Assembly (NCBI GenBank): GCA_963675135.1
Contig: OY776128.1
Location: 72,918,670 to 72,982,669, forward strand
Source of the DNA: Galeopsis tetrahit
Lineage: Eukaryota > Streptophyta > Magnoliopsida > Lamiales > Lamiaceae
Length of the DNA stretch: 64,000 bases
Direction: 5' to 3'
The position numbers were made by a program, and so were the translations under genes. The notes below the pieces were generated by a model. The model saw nothing but the letters and a program-made list of their open reading frames with translations. It did not search any database and had not been told where the DNA came from. Positions 43,578-56,069 of this stretch are shown here, piece by piece; within the stretch, counting starts at the first letter, position 1; every line of letters begins with the position of its first letter.

Positions 43578-45499
43578 CACTACAAAATAATGGGGAGAAA
43601 TGGGGACGGGAAAGGCATCGGATCTGCCATTTTTCGCGAATTGCAAGGTTCGAACTCGGGACCTCCCGGTCTCGAAGGCTTTTGAGCGCCCCCTGTGTGC
43701 CGTTTAGGTTAGAAGCTTTAGTCGACATATTGTGAATGCAATTAATATATATTCAATTTAATTTTAGTTTTTAATTCTTTAATTCAATCCATTCTTACTT
43801 TAATTGTTGCTTATTAAATTATTTATTATCATAATTATTTCTAAATTATGTTTTTCAAATTAACTAAATTATGTTTTTCAAATTAAATAATTTAATTACG
43901 GTATCAATTCACACTATTTAAATTTATTATAATCCTCAATTTACAACATTTAAATTCATTCTAATTTTTAATTTCACAACATTATAATTACATACAACAT
44001 TGAATATAATTATTTTCACTTATACATTTAAATTTATTCTAATCACATCATTTAAATTCATTCTAATTTTCAATTCACAACATTAAATATATATAATTAT
44101 TTTCACTTATCCATTTAAAAATATGAATTCACTTATCCATTTAATTAAAAATATTTTCATCTATTATAAAATTATTCTCTAGTTCATTTTCAATTAAAAT
44201 AACATCACAAACAACATTAATTATAATCATAATTAGCATGTTCACGTCAATTAAAATAACATCACACACAACATTAAAATAAAAATTAATCCTCAACGTT
44301 GACGTCTCGCCAGGGTATGTTTTTATTAAATTGTCACTACTGCAAGAACCGAATTAAAAACAACTCCGAGATATTTATGTATGGGTATGTTTTTATTAAA
44401 TTGCAAATTTTATTTCTATTTAATTTGGTGTAAAAATTTTAATTTTCTTAATTAAAATTAAACATGCACTTCATGGAATTACCTTAACATTGTTTCTGTT
44501 CAATTCAATTTATTATAAATCTGATTTTTTTCTATATTTATTATTATCCGGTGATCGAATTATGGGGTTAATTTGGTTGTTCAATTATTGTTTTGTTACA
44601 TTTTTAACTTGTATTTCTTCCCCAATTTTTTTACCAGACTATAATGGTGTTTTAGTTTTATTTTAAATTAAGCTTTCTAACTTAAAATGCATATGATTTA
44701 ACCATTTTTTGCATTGCATGCAGGAAAATGCTCTTCTATCTCTAATTTAGGGTTCTTGATTTGTGGTATAGCACACAAGCTTATTAATTTCTTTCAAAAA
44801 AAAAAACAATTGATAAGTATAGATGATTAATTAGAGAAAAAGTTAAAACACGAATATATGAGTAATTAATGGGGAAATTTGTTTCTTAAATAACTTTTTA
44901 CTAATTTTTCAATCTTCTAGAATCAAATAAAAATAAATTTAAATGAAATTAAAATTAAACTAAAATTTCACAGATTTTTTTTTATCTAATCAATTTATGT
45001 ATTATTTAATTAATTTGTCAACATTAATAAAATATGTCAACAATTACAATTTTTTTATTCTAATAAATCTACCCAAATTATAAACAAACGACCTTTTAAT
45101 TAATTTAATTTTGAATGAGTTTAAATGAAATTTCAATTATAAATGAAATTTTATGTGAAATGAATTTTATCACCAATATTGGTAATTAATTTTTTTGAAA
45201 TGAATGAAAAAATCGTAGTAACACTTACTAATTAATGTTTAAAATGATTTTAAATCTCCAAATAAAAAAATATTTGAAATAAATTCAAAATTATTTTAAA
45301 TTTTCCACTGCCGTTACCAAATGGCATCGGGGCCCACTGCCGTCCCCTTTTTGCATCGGCCATTAAATGCCGTTACCAAATGGCATCGGGGCCCACTGCC
45401 GTCCCTTTTTCGCATCGGCCATTAAATGCCGTTACCAAATTGCATCGGCCCGCCTGCCGTTGCCAATTGCCGTTGCCTTTTGGCCAATATTTTGTAGTG
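43578..45499. mobile_element. CACTA (EnSpm-like) non-autonomous element, 1.9 kb
   Basis: The left end cactacaaaataatgg and the inverted right end cactacaaaatattgg match for 15 of 16 bases and carry the diagnostic CACTA start. Flanking trimers are GCT (43575-43577) and GTT (45500-45502), a 3-bp target duplication with one change. Subterminal GC-rich words such as ggcatcgg and gccgttacc are repeated at both ends. The AT-rich core has no transposase. Confidence 0.83.
45311..45450. repeat. Subterminal tandem repeats of the CACTA element, 59-bp unit
   Basis: Units start with ccgttaccaaatggcatcgg at 45311 and 45370 and a partial third at 45429. They match the expected transposase-binding subterminal repeats of CACTA elements. 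Confidence 0.8.
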
Positions 45500-45502
45500 G
45501 TT

Positions 45503-46218
45503 GAAGCCTGAATGATCTAGTTGAGATTGGGTACATTTTATCATTTTTCACTCTTAGGTTTCAGTTTTATTCTCCGTCTTCTAATTTCGAGTGAAGTAGC
45601 TGCAAGAACTGATTAAACAATAATACTGAACTTTTTTTCAACGTGAAAAAGATGTGACTATATATGATATATATACTATAATTTGAGGAACACGAGAAGA
45701 TAAAGGTATAATTTGAACATCTCATTTTAACATTTTGAAAGATAAAAATATTTAATTGTGCTAATTTGTCAACAATTTCACGGTGAGACGTCTCATGATT
45801 ATGATGAATGATAATGTCGTTGGCTACAATTTAACGTTTTTAATGAAATGGTGTGAGATTGGGCAGGGAGTGCGATCTGATTTTTATTTCAGGCCGTTAG
45901 TTTGGTAGCTCTAGTGTCCATTATAATATTTTCCACAATGCCTCAAATTTGAGTTTGAATTTTTCTCAATTTTCTAGCTAGCCTCTATGACATTTTCCGA
46001 CCAAATTATAGCGATTATGAAGGTCAAGCCACATATCAATATACTCCATCAGTTTGATATATATCTCATAGTGTCAATTTCGCATCCACGGGGCCTCCAA
46101 TTTGTGTTTGAATTTTTTGCCCCGATTGAAAAAAGAAGACAATTTACATATTAATATAAATGAATTGATTTCACACCTCTTTACAAATTTGGAATTTTAA
46201 AAGAGACATAATTATTTC
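45503..46218. other. Intergenic stretch
   Basis: No gene or clear repeat is seen in this AT-rich DNA. Confidence 0.4.
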
Positions 46219-46530
46219 ATGGTATCGGAGTTTTAGGTTCACACTCATACGTCAAATCCCGCTGAAAGCATCTCTATAAATATTAAACTATTCACTCGAC
46301 GAGCCTACTTTCCACACACTACTACATATTTGGCCTTGGAGAGCTTTTAAAAGAGCTCTCCAAGTGGGAGCTGTCCAAGCTAAATTGCACTTGGAGAGCT
46401 CTTTTAAAAGCTCTCCAAGGCCAAATATGTAGTAGTGACAGGCATCAGAGTCTCACGGTCACACGTTTTGGGTTCAAATTCCACTAAAAGTAAACTTCAT
46501 CCATATTAAATTGTTCATTCGGTGGGCTTC
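46219..46530. repeat. Two diverged copies of a 90-bp repeat flanking a MITE
   Basis: The segments 46219-46309 and 46441-46530 share the order atcrgagt, ggttcaca or ggtcacac, tcaaat(t)cc, ctraaag and tattaaaytrttcaytcg. They look like an old retroposon or tRNA-like repeat. The CACTA-type MITE at 46317-46437 sits between them. Confidence 0.45.
46317..46437. mobile_element. CACTA-type MITE, 121 bp, with perfect 50-bp inverted repeats
   Basis: The left arm begins cactactacatatttgg and the right arm is its exact reverse complement over 50 bp, separated by a 21-bp loop. ACA is duplicated exactly at 46314-46316 and 46438-46440. The lack of any mismatch indicates a recent copy. A transcript from either strand would form a long perfect hairpin. 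Confidence 0.9.
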
Positions 46531-49500
46531 CTCCCCAAAGAGTAGAGGCAATAAACGGCCCACGACTTTTAGATGTGACGAAATCTAATATTAACCTTTA
46601 CAAATTATCGATTCCTATGAGACGAAAACGAATATTAACCTATTCAAAATGTTGAAATAAACAATGAAAATCTAATTGATAGTTGAAAAGGGGAAACGAA
46701 GTAGCTAGGGGTTCCTTACTTCTTGATATTTTAATGGTGTTTTTATTTTTATTCTATATATATATGTTGGTATGGCTTGAAATCGTGGTATATTTTATGT
46801 GGTGAACACAAGAGGTTGAAGATAAAGCAATTTAAATGCCAAGAAACGCAGGTCCAATTAGGCAACTACCGGGAGGGACACCTTCCTAATGCGCAAAAAG
46901 ACATTAATGTATCATTATTTAAAATGGGGATAATTCTCAAACAATACATCGCCTTTTTTGACCTAATCTCAATTATATATAGCATTTATAAAAAATAAAA
47001 AATGCACATCCATTTAAATTATTACAGCCTAATACTCTATTTATATTTCCAGCAAGAAAAAAAAAATTATGCATAAATGTGTGTTAATGCTTGAATCAAA
47101 GATCTTTAATTAATTGAATTGAATTAACATTATATTATTATGTAGTATCGCTTAATTTCATATGGTGGATTTAAAATTTATCATGTAATGATTAATTTGA
47201 ATTTTAAATTTGAATTTTTTTTTTTTACACCGATTAAGAATCATCAATTAATGTGATCAAGTTTAGCTAATATGCACATTTTACACTTAGTATTCCATAT
47301 TAAAATTAATAAATTTAGTGTAAATTTGTATGTCAATGAGTAATTATGGAGTTAGTCAAAAAAAATATTTATTACATAGCTATAATTTGAGACATTAAAA
47401 AAAACGTAGATGTTTTTTGTAAAACGAAGAGAGTAATTTTTTTATTCCGTAATTTGTTAGTAGCATGTTTAGCTCACACCCCGATTAAAATTAAAGTTAA
47501 GTCTGAAATACTAAAATATCTTTAAAAATGAATCGATAAAGATTCTGCAATCTTATAAAACTGACTCCAATAAATTATGATTAGTCCATATAACATTTGT
47601 ACCTACATTTCACCCCAAATTAAATTTATAGTGACTTTACATAACTCTAATTATTATTCCATAATTCGTACGCGTGACTAAACCCACGAAGGGCCCAAGG
47701 GTCACCACAAGTCTAATTTATCCTCTCTTGTGGATGTTTAGTAACATGAGAAATAATTCAGTAAAGTGGACCCACATGATAAGTCAAGAAAGTAGCCAAT
47801 GGGAGTGCAAAGTCATCATCAATCAACTGCTTTTACATTTATTGTTATCTTCGAACTTCATCTATGTCCGGAGGGTATGTGGCACTTGTTCAACCGCCAT
47901 CTAAATTGTCCCCTCCTGACGTTGGATTTGCACCCAATTTTTTTTAAATTTTTTTTTAAATTTGAAAAATAGATAGATAAATAATAATATAATGAGTAAA
48001 AATATGGAGTATAAGAGTGGTAATAAAGACGGAGCACGCGGATAAAAGTTTAGAACGATCTAACGGATACCGATGAAAAAAAAAGAGAAGTAGCAAATCA
48101 GAATCATAAAACAAAAAACACTGACTTTATTTATTGAATAAGTTTGAATTGAGAATTTAATATAGGGTTTATTATTTAATTAAAATTTTAATTTCCGTAA
48201 AGAGTTAAGTATATATATATTTTACAGATAATTTATTAAGATCGAATATCATTTAGTGGCAAAGCTTTAATTTATCTTTAAAAAGTCATAAGTTTGATTT
48301 TAAGTGGATGGTAATTTTATTTTTTTAAATGGACTGGGCATTGTAGCTCCCCTTTGGTGGGATCTACTCAATATACCTATCTTCTTAAAATTTATATAGA
48401 AATTCATCAAAATAAAATGGAAAGATAGATCCAATCCAAATCCTTGTCCGTTTGTTATCGTAACGTTGCAGCAGTGTCACTCACTTCTTAGTCGATTCTC
48501 TTGTGTTTTCTTTTTATTTATTTTTTAATTATTAATATGAGTAAATGGTTACTCAAATCTCGTACTCCACCATGGACACACGTTAGGATTAGGACACCCG
48601 TCAAATAAATTTTATTAAAATTAATTCCAAAATCAAGTTAAATTAAAAGCATGGATCAATTTCACGTGAACAGAAAATAAGAATACGAAAAAAATATACT
48701 AATACATACCCACAGTCCCTTATTAAATTATTTATTTTCATTTTTGTTAACACTATAATCTCTTTTTACATTTTTTTTTTCTATCTCAATACCCACCACA
48801 CATTAAATAAGTATATTTCTTAAAATTTGTATAAAACTAATAGCTTAATCGGAGTCGAGGAGTATTAATTAATAAATAAGGTTATTAATTAAAATATGTG
48901 TCGTTTTTAAGTTTGTGAATTTTAAAATGATAATTTCTATATTTCAGACGACATATTAACAGTGTTTTCTAATTTTCATACTCTGAGTCATATTTTTTTA
49001 AACCTATAATTCATAATTTTAATAATATGTCTCAGGCCTAGGATTGAAAAATGCACCACCAATTCTAACTCCAAAAGATGTTATCTCAAACAAATTATTG
49101 TCTAGTGCAAAGAAAGAAAGCACGATTGACTATACGACACTCTCAAATATTATACGACAAAAATTTGTAAGATTGTGTAATAGTAACAAATTAAGATTAT
49201 AATTTTATGTTATTAATATCATTCATTAATAATAGAAACAAATTAAGATTATAATGTTATATACTCTGTTTTCTTTGGCATTAATCCTACTTTTTCTGTA
49301 TTTCTGTAAATATATTAATCCGTTCTGTAATTTAGTTAATTTATTCTTTGTAATTCATTCTTTCGGTAAAATCTTCACATGGATCGGAGTACTTTTTTAT
49401 GTTTTTTTTTCAAATTGTTACACATGAGATTTTATTATATTAGATTTTTTTTAAAGTCAAACAAGTATTATTGCAATTACTTGAAGGAGTCGATATTTCA

Positions 49501-50716
49501 GCCACATAATTCGATGGGTCTACTCAACAAAAATTAAAAATGAAATGACAGTACTAGCTCCCTAGTCCCTAGCCACCACATGTGTCATTGTATTAGCACT
49601 ACGTCTAGCAAAAGTAACCGTAACGTTCGTGAATTGAGCCAACAAAACACTACAAGCTATTATATTATATTTTCTTAGTAACTTTAATTTCGTAGTTTAA
49701 TTAGTTAAACTATTGCTGAATTTGTTCCTTTTTCTTTTAATATATGTGCAAATTTCGTAGTTCGTAATTTGTTCCTTTTTCTTTTAACATATTAAATTCA
49801 TGAAATTAAAAAATAAAATAAAATTGAGACAGACAAGGTTAGAGCTCATTGTAGCTAATGACTATGCTTTATTTTAACGGTGAAGGATTTATTGAATTGG
49901 TCATTTTTTTTAATTTTAGGTCAAATGTGTACTGAAGAGACATAAAATTGAAAAGGCTAATCAATAAATATTTTCGTATAATGTCAATTTAAGTGACATT
50001 ATTACATTAATAATGCAATTTCGTTGGTGCATTTTAATTTGTTGGTGGGTTATTTGGGGGCATTAACTTCCTGTCTGAAAATGTATGGACAATCAAAAAA
50101 TTAAACCTATAAAATATATCTTTCAAATCACTAGCCTCAACTCCTATTTTAATAGGATCGAGTTTTACATGCGATGATAATTCGTTATTATAGTATTTTT
50201 ATTTGTAAATTTTGAAAGTAAAATATTATTCAAAATCAAATAGGTTGTACCGATGCATGTAAAAATCAAAATTTAATGTGCATTATCATTTGTATTTTTT
50301 TTAAACTAATTGATGATTTGGTTTGGTGGTATTGTAAAAGAGTCTCTCTTAAATTTATATGCGTGTTACTGTGTTTGAGTCCAGATTTATTGATTTAGAT
50401 TGTGGATTGATGATGAATCGGAATAATTCAAAAATAAAAAATAATATAAAAAGGCTATTATATATACTGTACAATGAATTTCTGAATCAGAGACGAATTG
50501 TATTTAATAAAGTATGTGTACAATCAATAAATAAATCGAACTTTTAATCTTAAATAATTAAGATAAGATTATATGAATGAATTATCAAATCACGTCAAGT
50601 TGCATCGTGTACAACAAAATTCAATAATTGACACATGTCATGGTAATGTGAAGGATGACTCCTTGGCAAAATTCACGATAATAAATAAATGAATGTATAT
50701 TTAAAAAATATTATGT
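46531..50716. other. Long gene-poor intergenic region
   Basis: About 4.2 kb of AT-rich DNA. Short frames (for example at 46777-46998, 47674-47904 and 50359-50547) show no recognisable motif or splice context. The stretch 47660-47930 is less AT-rich but gives no domain. No structured repeat was identified. Confidence 0.35.
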
Positions 50717-50725
50717 ATAATAATA

Positions 50726-50967
50726 GGTAAAGTCTAGTATGCACTCGAGTGCATGCTGTGCACCCTGTGCACCTTAGTCCATGTGCACTTTTCAGTTTAC
50801 TGACTTACACTTTTTGGTAAATGGTGTTGCATTTTTCAATTATTACTTATACAGTTTAATAATTGAAAAGTGCAACACCATTTACCAAAAAGTGTAAGTC
50901 AGTAACTGAAAAGTGCAACATGGACTAGGGTGCACAACATGCACTCGAGTCCATAGCAGACCAACCC
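50726..50967. mobile_element. Foldback MITE, 242 bp, 9-bp target duplication
   Basis: Two arms of more than 100 bp are near-perfect inverted copies. They contain gcactcgagt, tgcacttttcagtt and cttacactttttggtaaatg, with a short AT-rich loop. ATAATAATA flanks both sides (50717-50725 and 50968-50976). The 9-bp duplication suggests a Mutator-type origin, although this word is low-complexity. A one-armed copy is at 7235-7360 and related tandem units are at 26885-29230. Confidence 0.82.
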
Positions 50968-51002
50968 ATAATAATATACTTCTTCGATTAATATTGTACG
51001 AG

Positions 51003-51688
51003 CAGTGACGGACCCAGAAATTACAGATTGGGGGCCCCAATTTACATTAATACAAAGACAAAATATTTATATATACAAAAATTATTATAAATTTTTCAAT
51101 ACATCTCATTTCACTAATTTAAATTTAACAATTTTTGTTATGTTTTGAAAGAAAGTAATTTTCGATTGTTCTAGCTTGTGAAAAAGTATATATACAACTC
51201 CGAAAGTAATTTTGATTGACTCAGTTTGGGTGATTTAATAATCTATAAAACATATTTTGTGAGGTCTAAAAAAAATTAGTGAGGTGAATTAATAAGAGAA
51301 AATGTGGATATAAAATTAATAATAATTTTAAAAATAAAATTATATAGTAAATGTATCTTGTGAATTATTTTTATATTTGAAGTGTGCAAGTAATCTGATG
51401 AGAATGAGGGTCGTGGTCCAATGAATTAATCTTTTATTTTGTTGCCTTATTTTTAGGAATATAGATATGCATCAGATATTATTTGATTAGTTTGTTAAAA
51501 TATTTGCATATTTCGTGGGGTAATTAAATATTGGTATACGGATTTATTCGTATTATAATCTTAAAACATAAAAAAAAATATAAATAATTATGAAAAATAA
51601 TATAATATATATATATATATATATATATTAAAAAAAAATTGGTGGGGGGGCCCAGTGACCCCCTGGGCACTTACTGTGTCCGTCACTG
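51003..51688. mobile_element. hAT-like non-autonomous element, 686 bp
   Basis: The ends cagtgacggaccc and, inverted, cagtgacggacac are the familiar plant hAT terminus. TGTACGAG is duplicated exactly at 50995-51002 and 51689-51696. The interior is AT-rich with a (TA)n tract near 51605-51629 and no ORF. Confidence 0.9.
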
Positions 51689-51751
51689 TGTACGAGGACG
51701 TAGTTTATTTAGTGTGCATTTTAAAATAGGTGATAATAATATAAAATAATA

Positions 51752-51909
51752 CATCCTCCGTTTATAAATTTTCAATTTTATCATTTTAATATGTTCACAT
51801 AGCTCTCTTTCTCTCAATCACATCACTTGTAATATATTTATTATTTTTTTATTTTTTTTTAATATCTGTGTCAAAAAGTAACGAAAAGTTTATAAACGGA
51901 CGGAGGGTG
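51752..51909. mobile_element. Stowaway-like MITE, 158 bp
   Basis: The ends catcctccgtttataaa and, inverted, caccctccgtccgtttataaa match apart from a small indel. TA flanks both sides (51750-51751 and 51910-51911). Confidence 0.8.
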
Positions 51910-51911
51910 TA

Positions 51912-53111
51912 ATAATTTATTATTATTATTAGTGGCTTATTTAGGTCTAGTCTATATATAATATAATGCGTAACATATCCTAATTTTTGCAATAGTTCCA
52001 ATTATCAATTTAATACGTGTATGAATTTTAGTGTGTGCACAAATTGGAATGTAAAGTCCATTCGGCAACTAAAGAAAGAAGAAAGCCCATTTTCATGTCT
52101 AGTCAATTCCATATTCAGAAGCCCATCTTTTTTCAAGTCCAACTACATCCCAATGCAACTCATTTTTGAAATATTTAATTGTGCATGTAAGTAATATTTA
52201 TAAATATCTTGGGTTGTTGAATTTTTAGCACAGATCTTTTTAACTCAATTTAATTTGGATACAGCCAATTTTAATTTTAAATTAATTAAACCAAGGATCC
52301 AAAATCAAAACATTTCCAACTTACTTAACCAAAATAAACTAAATCAACTAGCTAACATGTTTAGTATGGTCAATTTATTTAACTATATAACTAATAACCA
52401 AAAGCACAAACTATTTCCAATTTCCTTGTAAAACAAGCCTACTCATTCACTAATTTGTATGTCCGGTTATAGTCCATGCTATCATATATATTTCGGCAAA
52501 CACACATATTTATGTAAATCTCACATATACAAATTACTACCATCACAACTTACTTTTCATGTTTTATGGAAAAATATTGATCCAAAAAAAAAAAAGGAAA
52601 AATGAAATTAATTTATTACTAATTTCAGATGTAGAAATTAATCTTTCGACTCTCTCTCTCTGTTTTTTTTTTTTAATATATATAATTCTTGAATGTTATA
52701 TAACTCTGAACATCCAATTATATTCCTTATTAAATCTATTCCTACACTTGGAATTTTGTGGAGATAATCAGTGATAAGTCCAGAAATTAATTAATAATGG
52801 GGTAGGCTATTAACATATATCTTTAGAAGTATTGAGATATTATGGGTGCAGTTATAAATGAGTTGAGTTAATTAAATAAGGATTTACTGATTCAATATAA
52901 ACAAACTGGGTTAATACATAGGTAATAGAACATATATATAATATTCTCAAAATTTGGAAACAATTATACCTAAGTGAGTTATATACGTTCGAGCATGGGC
53001 TAGGGAGAAGTTGGAAGATAGTTCCAGATAAATTTTCTTTGTTAATAGATTACAATTATACAATAAAAATAAAAATATCGAAAGTCTAAAACATTAATTA
53101 AAAAAAAAAAT
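51912..53111. other. Intergenic AT-rich stretch
   Basis: No supported gene. Small frames, such as the one at 52559-52774, are low-complexity and lack any recognisable motif. Confidence 0.35.
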
Positions 53112-53850
53112 CTAGTTTTGACACCCATGTTTAACGAAAATTGTTTAATGGATTAAATGTTAATTTTCAAAAAATTAAACGTGATAGAGTCGACCTATTT
53201 TCGGAGTAGATGAACATGATATACTGATATATTTAAAGTTTTAAAATTGAATTTCGATAAAGAGAAATTAATTATTAAACATGGAATGTAACAAATCTTT
53301 TGAGACAATTATTAACTACAGTGGAAAAGTAAAAAGTCTCACATTTGTTTCACATAAAAACTTTACAAGGAATTTATAAAAGCATTTTAAATATTTAAGT
53401 GTTCACAGTGGTCAAGTATGGTAAATGGGTAAATATACAATCATGCACCACACCCGCGTTGTCGGAGCCGGGCGGACTTGACCGATTCGGCCTAGATTCG
53501 AATTTAACAATTGATCTTTGAGGCTCATCGGTCATCACATTTTTTGAGACCCAAAAACTTTACAAACCCATTTTACAATTGGGCCGACCCAATTAGAGTG
53601 TTAGACACATTCGAATATGGATCAAGCCTTAATACTTAATTAGTTTTAAGATTTGAATTCAGAAGGATCTAGAAGATTCTAGAATTCTTATCTGAATTAA
53701 AATCATCTCAGGTTCACTGAACCTGGACGTTCTTGAACTTCAAGTTGCTGACTGCCCTCGATTAGTTGTTCAGTTCTTATAACTCTTTTTTATTTCGTTA
53801 TTACTATGTTAAAGTAGTACACAGAGAGTGCAAATCGTTTTACATTTGAA
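53112..53850. mobile_element. Degenerate LTR related to the solo LTR at 24864-25917
   Basis: Shared blocks occur in the same order: ttttgacaccc, gaacgtgatagagtcgaccta-like, ggagtagatgaac, gacccaaaaact, gggccgaccca-like, gttcagttc and tcgttttac. Both termini are lost, so exact bounds are approximate. It is an old copy of the same family. Confidence 0.6.
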
Positions 53851-54036
53851 GACATTATATAATTATATAACCAAATTAAAGAAATATTTGAACAGTATAC
53901 TCCACTGTGTATTGGAAAAGAATACACGTGGAAGTAATTATATAATGTTGAAACTCATGCACTATAAATGAATGCAGTATGCTAAGCAAAAATGTATTCT
54001 CTCTCCTTTCCTCTATCGGTGCTCCATATAATTAAT

Positions 54037-54159
54037 GACAAAGTGGGATAGCTCGAGTGGTTAGAGCACCACTACCTAGACCTTAGGTCCTGGGTTCGAG
54101 TCATGGGGATGGAAAAAAAGGGATGGGTATTTAACTTGTAATCAAAAAAAAAAAAAAAA
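54037..54159 (+). mobile_element. tRNA-derived SINE with poly(A) tail
   Basis: The sequence reads gggatagctcgagtggttag (A box, about 54048-54060), a middle accactacctagacc, gggttcgagtc (B box, 54092-54102), then gggatgggtatttaacttg and a 16-base A run at 54144-54159. It is the only copy here on the plus strand. A target duplication is not clear because both flanks are AT-rich. Confidence 0.82.
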
Positions 54160-54257
54160 CTAATTATTAATTAATACAACAATAATAAAATATTAATGAA
54201 TAAAATTAAGAAATTTCTTAGTAACTAATCAATGAATATACCCCTTTATTCTAATTA

Positions 54258-55814
54258 GGAATTATATTTACTTTTAGTCACCACAATTTTGAATTTAGTC
54301 CATCATTTACCATTTTTTGAATTTAATCCATTAAGTTTCGATTTATTTTAATTTTAGTCCAGTTACCTGCTACAGCGGGTTTAACAGGTCATTTTTAAAA
54401 ACACACCCCATAAAATGTTATACACACCCCAAATGTTAAACACACCACACTAAAATTTAAAAATAATTTTTTATTACTATACACATCCCCAACTATTTCC
54501 TACTCCTATTTAATAAATTTTCAAAAATAATTAAATTAAAAAATAAGAATTTAAATTAATATGAAAAATATAAATAAAACCTATAAAAAAATCGTCTAAA
54601 TTTTCAAAAATTAAACAAAGCTAAAAAAAATTACTAGTTTTAAAATTTTAGTTGATTTTCTACTATTTTTAAATTTTATATAGCCTTATTTTCGACTTTT
54701 TTTATAGAAGTTAAAACGCAAATAAAACATTAATAAAGCAATGGAGTTTTAAATTTTTTTTTTTTAAAATATTTCTTTTATATTACCTAAACCTACTAAC
54801 ACCCCGTACATTTTATATACACTCCAAACGTTAAACATAAAAATTCAAAAATCAAATATAATATAGTTAAATAAAATTATAAACATATTTAATAAATTAT
54901 CAAAAATAATTTAATTAAAAAAAAAGTAAGAATTCAAATCAATATGAAAAATATAAATAAAACCTATAAAAAATACATAAATCTTCAAAATTTTAATAAA
55001 GCTAAAGATTAATTGGTTTTAAAAATTTAGTTGATTTTTTAATACTTTTACAGATTTTATTAAATAATTTTTTAGCTTTGTTTAATTTTTGAAAATTATT
55101 GATTTTTTATAGGTTTTATTTATATTTTTTATATTAATTTAAATTCTTACTTTTTTTTAATTTAATTATTTTTAGCAATTTTTTAAATATGTTTATAATT
55201 TTATTTAACTATATTTGATTTTTGAATTTTTGTGTTTAACGTTTGGAGTGTATATAAAATTTATGGGGTGTTAGTAGGTTCATGTAATATAAAAGAAATA
55301 TTTAAAAGAAAAATAAAATAAAATAAATTTAAAACTCCATTGCTTTATTAATGTTTTATTTGCGTTCTAACTTCTATAAAAAAACGTCGAAAATAAGGTT
55401 AAATAAAATTTAAAAATAGTAGAAAATCAACTAAATTTTCTAAAATAATTAAATTAATTATTTTAACTTTGTTTAATTTTTAAATATGTAGACGATTTTT
55501 TATAGGTTTTATTTATATTTTTCATATTAATTTGAATTCTTATTTTTGACAATTTATTAAATAGGAAATAGTTGGGGTGTGTATAGTAATAAAAAATGAT
55601 TTTTAAATTTTAGTGTGGTGTGTTAAATATTTGGGGTGTGTATAACATTTTATGGGGTGTATTTTAAAAAATGACCTGTTAAACCTGCTGTAGCAGGTAA
55701 CTGGACCAAAATCAAAATAAATTGAAATTTAATGGACTAAATTCAAAAAGTGGTAACCTGATGGACTAAATTCAAAATTGTGGTAACTTAATGGACTAAA
55801 AAAAATATAATCCC
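54258..55814. mobile_element. Mutator-like foldback element, 1.56 kb
   Basis: The inverted ends ggaattatatttac and gggattatattttt continue into long, similar arms (ttttagtccagttacctgct on the left, inverted on the right). TTCTAATTA is duplicated exactly at 54249-54257 and 55815-55823. A second inverted pair inside (ctactaacacccc at about 54795 and ggggtgttagtag near 55264) makes a hairpin within a hairpin. No transposase is present. Confidence 0.9.
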
Positions 55815-56069
55815 TTCTAATTACTTTATAATAATATTATTATATTATAATTACATCTACATTTATGATTAATTCTAATTTTTTCATCATATTAAAAATA
55901 AATTCCAGAATTAAAAGGTATAAATTCCAAAAAATAATATCACAAAAACATTTTAAAATTATATCACAAAATTAACTAGCAAGATTTTTAAAAAACTTTA
56001 TACATTAAATATAGGAAAATATTGGAGTAATTATTTATTTCTCTTTATAATTTCGTCAGACCTTTATAA

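Noticed and set aside
43640..43690. tRNA-like B box (ggttcgaactcggg) at the left of the CACTA element
   Set aside because: No A box at the right distance and no stems; it lies in the GC-rich subterminal region of the transposon.
54037..54130. Functional tRNA gene (Pol III boxes present)
   Set aside because: The body continues past the tRNA-like part into a family-specific tail and poly(A), and two sister copies have target duplications. It is a SINE.
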